Source: an uncultured Dehalococcoidia bacterium
GTDB lineage: Bacteria > Chloroflexota > Dehalococcoidia > Lucifugimonadales > UBA3495
Length of the DNA: 64,000 nt
Assembly: GCA_958296445.1 (NCBI GenBank)
Contig: OY282565.1
Location: 3,769,570 to 3,833,569, forward strand
Direction: 5' to 3'
A program made the position numbers and the translations under genes. Every line of letters begins with the position of its first letter. The stretch's first letter is position 1. The notes beneath the pieces are model-generated. The model saw nothing but the letters and a program-made list of their open reading frames with translations, ran no database searches and had not been told where the DNA came from. This document shows positions 16,436 through 24,921 of the stretch, in pieces.

Positions 16436-16825
16436 TCAGCTTTCCTCAAAAGCCAACCCCTCAGCATCGCTGATATAGTCCATAGTTTCGCGGATACGCC
16501 GCTCTATCGTTTCAACCGGGTCACACAGCCCCAAGTAGAAACAATTGCCGTGCAGTGAGCTTTGGCGGGAATAATACCGTCCGACAAGACTTTTGAACCG
16601 CCGATCTCTGTCGGCTAACCTATCCAATTCCCGAGTAGTAACCGGCGACTTCTCCGGTTCCGCGCCAGTGCGGGCCAATATCAGCGCATCAGTGGCCCGG
16701 AGACTCGCGCACCAAGCCCTTTCCGCAGCATCCCGAATATCCCCAGCCGCCAATCGCTCCAGAGCGCCACCCTGCATAGCGCGGGCATCCGCAAAAATCT
16801 CTCTCACCCTGTCAACCGCTAACAT
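16436..16825 (-). CDS. HEPN-domain protein (array copy 1)
   Basis: 129 residues, all-helical. RYYSRQSSLHG contains R-x4-H, the HEPN catalytic motif, at about residues 86-91. It starts LAVDRVREIFADARAMQGG and has RDAAERAWCASLRATDALIL, the PaREP1/HEPN helix pair. HEPN proteins are often RNases or toxins with a nucleotidyltransferase antitoxin; no such partner is visible. Start ATG 16825 with GGAGGG upstream. Paralogous to the next two genes. Confidence 0.7.
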   Translation of the reverse strand: MLAVDRVREIFADARAMQGGALERLAAGDIRDAAERAWCASLRATDALILARTGAEPEKSPVTTRELDRLADRDRRFKSLVGRYYSRQSSLHGNCFYLGLCDPVETIERRIRETMDYISDAEGLAFEES

Positions 16826-16854
16826 CAGTCCCTCCGGTAATATACCGCCGGATT

Positions 16855-17241
16855 TCAGCTTTCCCCAAAAGCCAAACTCTCAGCGTCGCTGATATAGTCT
16901 ATAGTTTCGCGGATACGCCTTTCCGTATCCTGGGACGCGCATCGCCCCTCATAGAAGCATTCGCCGTGCAAGTGTCCGATTCTGGTGTAATACCGCCCTA
17001 CCAGATTCTCGGCCGCTCTGTTGCGCTCTCCCAACAGACGTATGCCTGTTGACGTCATACCAGTAGTTTCAGGCAGCTCCCCGGTACAGGCCAGAATCAA
17101 AGCATCCGTAGCCCGCTTAGTAGCGCACCAAGCCTTTTCCGCAGCGTCCCGAACATCCCCCGCAACCAATCGCTCCAGAGCGCCACCCTGCATAGCGCGG
17201 GCATCCGCAAAAATCTCTCTCACCCTGTCAACCGCTAACAT
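16855..17241 (-). CDS. HEPN-domain protein (array copy 2)
   Basis: 128 residues, about 70% identical by eye to copies 1 and 3. The R-x4-H motif is in RYYTRIGHLHG. The most variable segment is the middle (GELPETTGMTSTGIRLLGERN), while the N-terminal ~45 residues and the tail YISDAESLAFGES are nearly invariant. Start ATG 17241 with GGAGGGAGG just upstream. Conserved termini with a diverging centre fit diversification after duplication. Confidence 0.68.
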   Translation of the reverse strand: MLAVDRVREIFADARAMQGGALERLVAGDVRDAAEKAWCATKRATDALILACTGELPETTGMTSTGIRLLGERNRAAENLVGRYYTRIGHLHGECFYEGRCASQDTERRIRETIDYISDAESLAFGES

Positions 17242-17274
17242 CCCTCCCTCCTTATATCCATATCCCTCCCGGCT

Positions 17275-17646
17275 TCAGCTTTCCCCAAAAGCCAAACTCT
17301 CAGCGTCGCTAATATAGTCAACGGTTTCGCGGATACGCCGCTCTACCTCGTCCGTTTCATCAAGTATACCGGAGCAGAAGCAATCACCGTGCAGCCGAAC
17401 CAGCCGGGAGTAGTACCGTCCAACCAGACTCCTAGCCCGCGGTTCCTGACGCCCCAGCCGGTCAAGACAACGGGAAGTTACGGATACAGTTTCCGGTTCC
17501 GCGCCAGTACGAACCAGAATCAAAGCATCCGTAGCCCGCTTAGTAGCGCACCAAGCCCTTTCCGCAGCATCCCGAATATCCCCAGCCGCCAAGCAATCCA
17601 AGGATTCGGCGTACATCCCGCGGGCGTCAACAAAAATCTCCCTCAC
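17275..17646 (-). CDS. HEPN-domain protein (array copy 3)
   Basis: 123 residues from GTG 17646. The codon equivalent to the ATG of the other copies has become ATT, so the start has moved about six codons downstream or the copy is poorly translated. R-x4-H is in RYYSRLVRLHG. The rest follows the family: RDAAERAWCATKRATDALIL and YISDAESLAFGES. First of the array in transcription order. Confidence 0.62.
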   Translation of the reverse strand: MREIFVDARGMYAESLDCLAAGDIRDAAERAWCATKRATDALILVRTGAEPETVSVTSRCLDRLGRQEPRARSLVGRYYSRLVRLHGDCFCSGILDETDEVERRIRETVDYISDAESLAFGES

Positions 17647-17675
17647 CCTGTCGGCAATCGTTACAGTGTCCTTAA

Positions 17676-18833
17676 CTAAACCTCTGTGCCCTCTGTGTAC
17701 TCTGTGGTTAATCTCTCCGTGTCGCCCCCCGCGCTCTCCGTATACTCCGTGGTAGACCTCCCCGCATCGCCGCCCCCAGAATCCGCGCCCCCCAAATAGC
17801 CCACCCCGATAGCGGCCGCGATATACGCCGCGGCCATCAGCCCCAGCCCCGCCCGGGCCAGCGCCGGCATTATGCTATTGCGCGACAGTATCAACGCCAG
17901 CCCCACCAGCATCAGCGCAATCGCTACCCCACCCGACAGAAAATGCACCGGCTCCGCCCGGTTGACCAGAATACTCACATTGTCCAGCTCCACCCCGCTG
18001 CCTTTCACCACCTCGCCGCCGCGATAGAACAAATCGGCGTAGAACAGGATAGTCACATTGAAAGCGCAACTGCCGTACAGCCCGGCCACCCCCAAATCAA
18101 AGGCGCGGATGCGGGCCGCCGCAACAGTAGACGACGCCTCGGGCATAGTGGTCACCAGCGACACCAGCAGAATCCCCACAGTCCCGGATGATATGCCGGT
18201 TATCTCCGCGATGCTGTCCGCGCTCACGCTCAGGAAGTACCCCGAAACAATCACCCCCGCCGACACCGCCAGAAACATCGCCCACGCCTTGCCCAGCCCC
18301 ATCCCCGGGTCTTCCTCTCCCTCATCGTCCCCGCCGGCCGGTTTCGTCTTGTAGACCACCCACATTCCGGCTACGAAAACCACCATCAGGATGAGCGAAC
18401 CCAGCCCGATTTTGTAAACGGATATATCCAGCTTGAACGCGCCGAACAGCAACGCCAAGCCAGTCAAACTCACCGCGGTCAATATAAGATAAGACTGCTG
18501 CGGAGCCACCCGCTGCAAAAAAATCTTGCCGCCGAACACCAGCGCCACCGCCGCAAAGGTGAACATATTGAGCATATTCGCCCCGACCACATTGCCCACG
18601 GCCAGGCCGGGATTCGGCGGCTCCACCAGCCGCACCGCCGTAATGTTCGCCGCCAGCTCCGGCAGCGACGTCGCCAGCGCAATCAGAATGCTGCCGACAA
18701 ACAGCCGCCCCCATCCGGTAAGCGTAGCCAGCGCGTCCCCATACACCGCCAGCCGGATTCCAAAGAAAATCACCGCCCCGGCGCTACCCACAAACACCAA
18801 TAAGGCAATCCAAAGTTGCGTAAACTCAATCAT
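17676..18833 (-). CDS. Sodium/calcium exchanger (CaCA) family membrane protein
   Basis: 385 residues with about ten TM segments and the two alpha-repeats of CaCA exchangers: SILIALATSLPELAANI (about 48-64) and LLVSLVTTMPEASSTVAAAR, whose Ser/Thr-Pro-Glu cores bind the cation. A cytoplasmic acidic loop (GGDDEGEEDPG) separates the halves. The ion cannot be told. The last ~25 residues (STTEYTESAGGDTERLTTEY) are encoded by the CTCTGTG-type intergenic repeat, so the natural C-terminus has probably been extended by repeat DNA. Start ATG 18833. Confidence 0.85.
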   Translation of the reverse strand: MIEFTQLWIALLVFVGSAGAVIFFGIRLAVYGDALATLTGWGRLFVGSILIALATSLPELAANITAVRLVEPPNPGLAVGNVVGANMLNMFTFAAVALVFGGKIFLQRVAPQQSYLILTAVSLTGLALLFGAFKLDISVYKIGLGSLILMVVFVAGMWVVYKTKPAGGDDEGEEDPGMGLGKAWAMFLAVSAGVIVSGYFLSVSADSIAEITGISSGTVGILLVSLVTTMPEASSTVAAARIRAFDLGVAGLYGSCAFNVTILFYADLFYRGGEVVKGSGVELDNVSILVNRAEPVHFLSGGVAIALMLVGLALILSRNSIMPALARAGLGLMAAAYIAAAIGVGYLGGADSGGGDAGRSTTEYTESAGGDTERLTTEYTEGTEV

Positions 18834-18845
18834 CCCTTTTGCCCT

Positions 18846-18944
18846 TAGTTAAACGCAGAGTACGCAGAATTTTCGCACAGAACGCAGAGAAACAAATAAA
18901 AACTCTGCGCTCTCTGCGCCACCTCTGCGTACTCTGCGTTTAAT
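18846..18944. repeat. CTCTGCG-family repeats in inverted arrangement
   Basis: AAACGCAGAGTACGCAGAA on the left and CTGCGTACTCTGCGTTT on the right are near-perfect inverted copies with more CTCTGCG units between. A transcript would fold into a long hairpin. It lies between leuB and the exchanger gene, both on the minus strand. Related units occur at about 550, 15110, 17685, 24810, 30140-30236 and 56500. Confidence 0.7.
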
Positions 18945-20037
18945 TCTCTTCAATGGCGGCAACTATCCGGTCGCCCATTTCCACCGTGCCGACCGCACTC
19001 GCCCCGCCCCCAATATCCGCGGTGCGGAATCCCGCCTCCAGCGTCTGCTCCACCGCCCGCTCCACCGCCGCGGCCTCCTCGGTAAGCCCCAACGAATAGC
19101 GCAGCATCATAGCCACGCTCAGAATCGAGCCGATGGGATTGGCGATACCCCGCCCGGCAATGTCCGGCGCCGTCCCGTGAATCGGCTCATACATCCCCAC
19201 CGAAAGCTGCCCGGCCACCGGCACCCCGGCCAGACTGGCCGACGGCAGCAGCCCCATAGACGCCGCCAGCACCGACGCCTCATCCGTAAGAATGTCGCCA
19301 AAAGTGTTTTCCGCCACAATAACATCGAACCGGGCCGGATACTGAATCAACTGCATCGCGCAGGCGTCCACCAGCACGTGCTCCAGCTCCACATCGGGAT
19401 ATTCCCGGCCCAAACGGGTAGCCACCGCCCGCCACAGCCGCGAACACTCCAGCACATTCGCCTTGTCCACCGAAGTCAGCTTCTTGCGCCGCCCCCGGGC
19501 CAGCTCGAACCCGATGCGCAGCACCCGCTCGATTTCCCCCTCGGTGTAGCGCATAGTATCCTCGGCGATGATACCCCCCGGCGTTTCGCGCCGCCCCCGC
19601 GGCTCCGCGTAATACAGCCCGCCGGTAAGCTCCCGCACCACCACCATATCCACTCCCTCCAGCACCCCCGGCTTCAGCACACTGGACTCCGCCAGCCAAG
19701 GATAAACCTTCACCGGCCGGATGTTGGCGAAAACGCCCATGTGAGCGCGAATGTCCAGCAGCCCCTGTTCCGGGCGCACCGCAGCATTGGGGTCGTCCCA
19801 CTGCGGCCCGCCCACCGCGCCGAACAGCACCGCATCGTTCCCCCCCGACATCGCCCGCACCTCATCCGTAAAAGGAACCCCATGCTTGTCAATGGAAACG
19901 CCGCCAATATCCCCATAAGACAAGCTGAAACTATGCCCAAAAGCCCGCCCCGCGGCCTCCAGCGCCCTGACGCCCTGCCCGGTAACCTCCGGCCCAATCC
20001 CGTCCCCCCCCAAAACTGCGATACTAAACTCCAACAC
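18940..20037 (-). CDS. leuB: 3-isopropylmalate dehydrogenase
   Basis: 365 residues. [17 protein letters not shown] opens the fold; [29 protein letters not shown] and [20 protein letters not shown] are LeuB signatures for substrate, catalytic Lys/Asp and NAD binding. It oxidises 3-isopropylmalate in leucine synthesis. Start GTG 20037 with AGGAGG directly ahead; TTG 20034 is an alternative. No other leu gene is in the window. The last codons overlap the repeat at 18.9 kb. Confidence 0.94.
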   Translation of the reverse strand: MLEFSIAVLGGDGIGPEVTGQGVRALEAAGRAFGHSFSLSYGDIGGVSIDKHGVPFTDEVRAMSGGNDAVLFGAVGGPQWDDPNAAVRPEQGLLDIRAHMGVFANIRPVKVYPWLAESSVLKPGVLEGVDMVVVRELTGGLYYAEPRGRRETPGGIIAEDTMRYTEGEIERVLRIGFELARGRRKKLTSVDKANVLECSRLWRAVATRLGREYPDVELEHVLVDACAMQLIQYPARFDVIVAENTFGDILTDEASVLAASMGLLPSASLAGVPVAGQLSVGMYEPIHGTAPDIAGRGIANPIGSILSVAMMLRYSLGLTEEAAAVERAVEQTLEAGFRTADIGGGASAVGTVEMGDRIVAAIEEN

Positions 20038-20285
20038 GCCCTCCTATACTCCAAAAAACCCGCGCCCCAGTATACAAGGTCACAACGCCAGCGTGTAGGG
20101 GCAACCGGCAGCCTAGAATGTACCGGGCCACAGACGTGCAACGCCGCCGACCCGCAAGAGCCGGCGGCGTTTGCCCAACATCCCAAGACAACGACCTATT
20201 CGCGGTTGAACGCTCGCTCAATAAGCGCCATCTCAACGCAGAGCGGGATGGTAAAAAACTCCCAACGTAGGGGATCCCAACGTAG

Positions 20286-20310
20286 CAGGGCAACCCTTGT
20301 GGTTGCCCTG
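20286..20310. repeat. REP-like palindrome GGGCAACC/GGTTGCCC
   Basis: CAGGGCAACC and GGTTGCCCTG form a 10-bp perfect stem around CTTGT. The same core occurs at 20646-20670 and, notably, inside the NYN gene at 62214-62238. With its partner at 20646 it brackets the structured RNA candidate. Confidence 0.6.
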
Positions 20311-20369
20311 CTCCCAATGTGGTTGCCCTGCCCGCTGCCCCTGCTATGCCCAACCAGCCAGCCGTGTAC

Positions 20370-20600
20370 ATCCGTCCTGTTAATCAGGAGTCCGAGGATA
20401 ATTAACCGCAGAAACATCGCGAGGGCCTCCTTGCGGAAGGGTTGTGGCACTCGCGACAGACACCAACTTCCCAGCGATGCCCACAAGGAGGCAAGGGTAT
20501 GCCTCAACCCATAGAGCCATCGCTGGAGTTGGCCTATCCAAACGGGAAAGACTTGGAGTGATGCCTGTCGCAAAACCACTCTATCACAGGCAACAGCCCA
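20370..20600. ncRNA. Structured RNA candidate with terminal pseudoknot (strand not settled)
   Basis: No plausible gene covers this stretch, yet it is packed with nested stems. GTTAAT 20379-20384 pairs with 20401-20406. TCGCGAG 20417-20423 pairs with 20450-20456, enclosing CCTT/AAGG. CCAACT 20463-20468 and CCAGCGATG 20471-20479 pair with AGTTGG 20527-20532 and CATCGCTGG 20518-20526, enclosing GAGGCA/TGCCTC. GAGTG 20556-20560 with 20577-20581 interleaves with GCCTGT 20563-20568 paired to 20586-20591, an H-type pseudoknot. Such a mix is typical of a structured RNA. HEARO/omega-RNA of IscB-type elements is one candidate class, since these are common in some Chloroflexota, but I cannot confirm it and no iscB is adjacent. 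Confidence 0.5.
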
Positions 20601-20609
20601 TCGGCTACC

Positions 20610-20900
20610 CGGCCCGTCCCTAACACAACAACGCCACCGCCCAATGTAGGGGCAACCCTTGTGGTAGCCCCGCCCGCTGCCCCTGCGCCCCTGCCCGCTG
20701 CCCCTGCATTGTCCGGTGTGGTTACACCCGCCGCTGCCCCCGCCCTTGCCCTGCCCGGCGTGGTTAAACCCAACGCCACCCCTGCCCTCATCCACCCCCT
20801 TGCCCTGCCCAGTGTGGCTACACCCGCCGACGCCCTCCCCACCCACCCCACCACCCTTGCCTTGCCTACATACAAAAGGCTATCATCCAAACTGAAACCC
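20610..20900. repeat. Low-complexity repeat stretch without a gene
   Basis: Alternating TGCCCCTGC / GCCCTGCCC units with a REP-like stem at 20646-20670 (GGGGCAACC..GGTAGCCCC). Open frames across it are compositional. Together with 20038-20369, which holds further palindromes, it makes up the rest of the 0.9-kb gene-free gap between leuB and glcD. Confidence 0.5.
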
Positions 20901-20931
20901 TAGCTAATCAGGTTCATCCCACGAGGACGCC

Positions 20932-22410
20932 TTGACTATCTACAACCAAACTAGCCCCGCTCCAAGCGGCGGCCTAGCCGCCTTTGGCGTTGGCGAATTC
21001 ATCAGCCGACTCCAACAAATCGTCGGCCAATCCAACGTAGTTTTTCACCCCGACGACCTGCTGGTTTTCGAGTACGACGGCTCCATTGACCGGGGTATGC
21101 CCCGGGCAGTGGTCTTCCCGCTGAACACCCACGAAGTCAGCCGGGTGATGGCCCTGTGCTGCCAGGCCCGAGTGCCGGTAGTCGGGCGCGGCTCCGGCAC
21201 CGGCTTGAGCGGCGGCGCCATTTCCCACCCCGACGGCATCCAAATCGCCTTTACCCGGATGAACCGGATTCTGGAAGTTGACCGGGAAAACCGCCACGCC
21301 GTAGTCGAGCCGGGCGTCATCAACCTCGACCTAGACACCCACGCCCGCCGCTACGGAATGCGCTACGCCCCCGACCCCTCCAGCCAGCGGGCCTGCAGCC
21401 TCGGCGGCAACATCGCCGAAAACGCCGGCGGCCCCCACTGCCTAGCCTACGGCACCACCACCAACCACGTGCTGGGCATGGAAATAGTGCTAGAGGACGG
21501 CACAGTCACCGCCCTAGGCAGCCTGGCCCGCGAAACCCCGGGCTACGACCTGCGAGGCGTGTTCACCGGCTCCGAAGGCACTTTCGGCATCGCCACCCGC
21601 ATCAGCGTCCGCCTGCTCCCCCTGCCCGAAGCCGTCAAAACCTACCTCGGCATATTCCCCGGCGTGGAATCCGCCTGCACCGCCGTCTCCGCTGTCATCG
21701 GCCACGGCATCGTCCCCGCCGCCCTAGAAATGATCGACGCCCTAAGCATCCGCGCCGTCCAAAACGTCTCCGACGCCGGCTATCCCGAGGACGCCGGGGC
21801 CGTCCTGCTGATTGAACTCGAGGGGCTACAAGACGAAGTGGACGAAACCGGCCTAGAAGTCGAAGCCGCCCTATGGGACACCGGCGCCAGCGAAGTTCGC
21901 GCCGCCGCCGCCGCCGCCGAGCGCGAACAGCTATGGAAAGGACGCAAGGGCGCATTGGGCGCGTTGGGCAGCCTAGCCCCCAACTACTATTTGGTGGACG
22001 GCGTAGTGCCGCGGACACAACTGGCCCCGGTGCTGCGGCAAGTGGCCGAAGTAGGCCGCAAGCACAACGTCCCCATCGCCAACGTCTTTCACGCCGGCGA
22101 CGGCAACCTCCATCCCTGCCTGCTTTTCGACGAAAGGCAACCGGGCGCCCTAGAGAAAATCACCGCGGCCGGCGCCGAAGTCCTGGCCGTCTGCGTCGCC
22201 GCCGGCGGCGCCCTAACCGGCGAACACGGCGTAGGGCTGGAAAAAAAGGAGCAGATGCCCCTAGTCTACACCGAAACCGATATGGCCGTAATGCGCCGGG
22301 TGCGCGACGCTTTCGCCCCCCGCAACAACATCAACCCCGGCAAGATATTCCCCGACGGCCACCGCCACCAACCCGCCCCCCACCGCCCAACCCCAGGAAT
22401 GCCCGCCTAG
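20932..22410 (+). CDS. glcD: FAD-linked oxidase, glycolate-oxidase GlcD-like subunit
   Basis: 492 residues. The PCMH-type FAD domain has GRGSGTGLSGGAISHPDG and PDPSSQRACSLGGNIAENAGG, then the C-terminal FAD-oxidase domain with NVFHAGDGNLHP and TGEHGVGLEKK. It oxidises 2-hydroxyacids such as glycolate or lactate, passing electrons on through GlcE/GlcF. Start TTG 20932 with AGGA upstream; no ATG fits. It is the first gene of a glcD-x-glcE-glcF unit; a coiled-coil nuclease-like gene separates it from glcE. Confidence 0.88.
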   Translation: MTIYNQTSPAPSGGLAAFGVGEFISRLQQIVGQSNVVFHPDDLLVFEYDGSIDRGMPRAVVFPLNTHEVSRVMALCCQARVPVVGRGSGTGLSGGAISHPDGIQIAFTRMNRILEVDRENRHAVVEPGVINLDLDTHARRYGMRYAPDPSSQRACSLGGNIAENAGGPHCLAYGTTTNHVLGMEIVLEDGTVTALGSLARETPGYDLRGVFTGSEGTFGIATRISVRLLPLPEAVKTYLGIFPGVESACTAVSAVIGHGIVPAALEMIDALSIRAVQNVSDAGYPEDAGAVLLIELEGLQDEVDETGLEVEAALWDTGASEVRAAAAAAEREQLWKGRKGALGALGSLAPNYYLVDGVVPRTQLAPVLRQVAEVGRKHNVPIANVFHAGDGNLHPCLLFDERQPGALEKITAAGAEVLAVCVAAGGALTGEHGVGLEKKEQMPLVYTETDMAVMRRVRDAFAPRNNINPGKIFPDGHRHQPAPHRPTPGMPA

Positions 22411-22489
22411 CAACAACGCCCCAGAAACGCGCCAACCCGCCCGGCTGACCCCAAACAAGCCCGTCCGATACTGGACAAAGGTAAAACCG

Positions 22490-23329
22490 ATGACCACCGT
22501 AAACGACATAGCCGACATCCTCCGCATAATCCGCGAGCAACCCGAATGGGCCGACGCCCTACGCGCCGCGCTCCTAAGCAAAGATTTGCTGGAACTCCCC
22601 CAACGCCTAGCCGAATTCGCCGCGGCCGCCGAAAAAAGGTTCGCCACCCTAGAAACCGACGTAGCCGACCTAAAAGCCGGGCAAGCCCGCCTAGAAACCG
22701 ACGTCACCGACCTAAAAGCCGGACAAGCCCGACTGGAATCCGACGTTACCGACCTGAAAGCCGGACAAGCCCGGCTGGAATCCGACGTTACTGACCTGAA
22801 AGCCGGACAAGCCCGATTGGAAACCGACGTTGCTGACCTGAAAGCCGACGTTACCGAACTAAAAGCCGGACAGTCCCGGCAGGAGGGCATCATAGGAAAT
22901 TTCAGAGGCTCCTACTACGAACTAAAAATCGGCAACAACATTGCCAGCATCATCAACCAGCACATGAACCTCCGGCGCATCCGCGTCCTCAAAGGTTCCA
23001 GAGCGCCCGACGATATGGCCTTTCTCGACCTTTTGCTCGACGCCGAAGACCAGGGCATTATCACCGAACAGGAACGGGCAGAAGCTACCAACGTGGACAT
23101 CGTCCTGCAAGCGCAGACACACCCCGAGCAGTCCAGAATATACATCGTCATCGAAATTTCCGTTACCATAGCAAACCACGACATCAACCGCGCCGCCGCC
23201 CGCGCCGACATCCTCCGCAAGGCCACTGGAGAAGCAGCCATCCCGGCAGTCATCGGCGCCCACTCCGACGAAGCCCGCCACCAACTCGCCCTAGAACACG
23301 ACGTAACCCTCATCACAGTCAACGAATAA
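22490..23329 (+). CDS. Coiled-coil protein with PD-(D/E)XK-like C-terminal domain
   Basis: 279 residues. Residues ~50-125 are a 14-residue (two-heptad) repeat of the form TDVTDLKAGQARLE, repeated five to six times with a 42-bp DNA period. The C-terminal ~150 residues (FRGSYYELKIGNNIASIINQ, NVDIVLQAQ, YIVIEISVTIANHDINRAAARA) resemble restriction-endonuclease-like domains in which D..E-x-S replaces D..E-x-K, so activity is uncertain. Start ATG 22490. It stands between glcD and glcE on the same strand, an odd place. No known role. Confidence 0.65.
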   Translation: MTTVNDIADILRIIREQPEWADALRAALLSKDLLELPQRLAEFAAAAEKRFATLETDVADLKAGQARLETDVTDLKAGQARLESDVTDLKAGQARLESDVTDLKAGQARLETDVADLKADVTELKAGQSRQEGIIGNFRGSYYELKIGNNIASIINQHMNLRRIRVLKGSRAPDDMAFLDLLLDAEDQGIITEQERAEATNVDIVLQAQTHPEQSRIYIVIEISVTIANHDINRAAARADILRKATGEAAIPAVIGAHSDEARHQLALEHDVTLITVNE

Positions 23330-23391
23330 AGGGCTGTCCAGACCCCACAAATAACCGCGCGGTTCGCATACACCCAACGCCGGAGCATCCC

Positions 23392-24783
23392 TTGACCACT
23401 CCCTTTCCCGACGGCCTAGACCAGCTCATCCCCCCCAACGCGCTGCCGCCCCATACCCTGCATTCGGAGTACGCTGTTGACGGCCTCTCGCCGATGGCCG
23501 TCGCAGTCCCCGAAAACCGCCGCCAGGCGGCCGATGTCATGCGCTGGGCCGCCGACAACGGCGTCACCGTCTTTCCCCGCGGCGGCGGCACCAAGCTGGG
23601 GCTGGGCAACCCCCCCGAAACCGTGGGCCTGGTTCTCGACCTTTCCCGCCTCAACCGCGTCATTGACTACCAGCCCGGCGATATGACCGCCACAGTGGAA
23701 GCCGGCATCACCCTCGACGAACTGCAACGCGAGCTGGCCGCAGCCCGCCAATTCGTCCCCCTAGAATCGCCCCTCCCCCGACGCGCCACCGTCGGCGGCG
23801 CCCTGTCCACCGCCAGCGTCGGCGCCATGGCCCACGCCTACGGCCCCCCCCGCGACTGGCTCATCGGCATCGGCGTACTAGGCGCCGACGGCCTGACCAC
23901 CAAGGCCGGCGGGCGCGTGGTAAAAAACGTCACCGGCTACGACCTCAACAAGCTCTACACCGGCTCCCTAGGAACCTTGGCCGTCATCGTCGAAGCCACA
24001 TTCAAGGTATCCCCCCTGCAACCCCAAGAAAGAATGTTGGCCGCGCCTTTCGCCTCAATGCCCGACGCCGTAGCCGCCGGACGGGAACTGCTAAACCATC
24101 CCGCCGGGCCGGTAAGCTACCTCGCGGCCAGCAGCGGACTGGCCCGCCACCTGCTCTCCCACATCCTCCAACCGGCCCAAGACCGGCGGCTGCCCGGCGG
24201 CGAATGGCTGTCCCTAACCCAGGCCCTGCAAGAAAGTATGGGCGGACTGGGACTCTGCTTCTTTTCCGGGCGGGCCGCGGCCGTCCGGCGGCGGGTTGAC
24301 GAAACATCGGCGGCCCTGCTCCGCTCCGGCGCCGACGATGCCGCCCCCACCGGCGCCGACGGCGCCGCCGCCGCCCGCCAGTGGGCCGCCGACCTCGGCT
24401 GGCAGGACGATTTCGCCCCCACCCTGTCCCTGAAACTGTCCGCCCCCCGGCGCGTCATCCCCGCCCTAACCGACGCCTGCCTTCGCATCGGGCTACTGGA
24501 ATCGCCCTCCGAAGCCCTGGCCGACCCCGGCTTTGGCGCCGTGCGCCTGTTTTTCTGGGGCGAGTCCGACGACGCCGGAGTCCTGGAAACCATCGCCGAA
24601 ACCCGCCGCGCCGCCGCCCGCCACGGCGGAACCGCCATCGTCGAAACCTGCCACCCCGCCATCAAAGCCCAACTCGACGTCTGGGGCGAGGAACCCCCCG
24701 CTATGGAGCTGATGCGCCGCCTCAAACAGCAGTTCGACCCCCAACGCCTGCTCAACCCCGGCCGGTTCTTGGGCCGCTTGTAA
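23392..24783 (+). CDS. glcE: FAD-binding oxidase, glycolate-oxidase GlcE-like subunit
   Basis: 463 residues, with FPRGGGTKLGLGNPPETVGLVLDLSRLNRVIDYQPGD as the PCMH FAD-binding start, VGGALSTASVGAMAHAYGPPRD as the second FAD loop, and the C-terminal QFDPQRLLNPGRF ending shared with GlcD/GlcE. Longer than the E. coli protein (about 350) because of an expanded C-terminal half. Start TTG 23392 with GGAG close ahead. Works with GlcD and GlcF as a membrane-linked 2-hydroxyacid dehydrogenase. Confidence 0.85.
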   Translation: MTTPFPDGLDQLIPPNALPPHTLHSEYAVDGLSPMAVAVPENRRQAADVMRWAADNGVTVFPRGGGTKLGLGNPPETVGLVLDLSRLNRVIDYQPGDMTATVEAGITLDELQRELAAARQFVPLESPLPRRATVGGALSTASVGAMAHAYGPPRDWLIGIGVLGADGLTTKAGGRVVKNVTGYDLNKLYTGSLGTLAVIVEATFKVSPLQPQERMLAAPFASMPDAVAAGRELLNHPAGPVSYLAASSGLARHLLSHILQPAQDRRLPGGEWLSLTQALQESMGGLGLCFFSGRAAAVRRRVDETSAALLRSGADDAAPTGADGAAAARQWAADLGWQDDFAPTLSLKLSAPRRVIPALTDACLRIGLLESPSEALADPGFGAVRLFFWGESDDAGVLETIAETRRAAARHGGTAIVETCHPAIKAQLDVWGEEPPAMELMRRLKQQFDPQRLLNPGRFLGRL

Positions 24784-24921
24784 CCCGTTTTCTTGTAACC
24801 CGTTTCCAACGCAGAGAGCGCAAAGGGCGCAAAGAACGTTAATTGCCGCTATAATCCCTGCGTCCCCGCGTTGAAAATACAAAAAAGCCCCGCCTTGAAA
24901 ATACGAAAAGGCCCTGAATTG

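Noticed and set aside
19177..20514. 445-codon plus-strand open frame
   Set aside because: Antisense shadow of leuB with Arg/His/Pro-rich nonsense composition.
20196..20890. Minus-strand frames over the leuB-glcD gap
   Set aside because: No motif or ribosome site; base pairing in the region explains the lack of stops better than coding.
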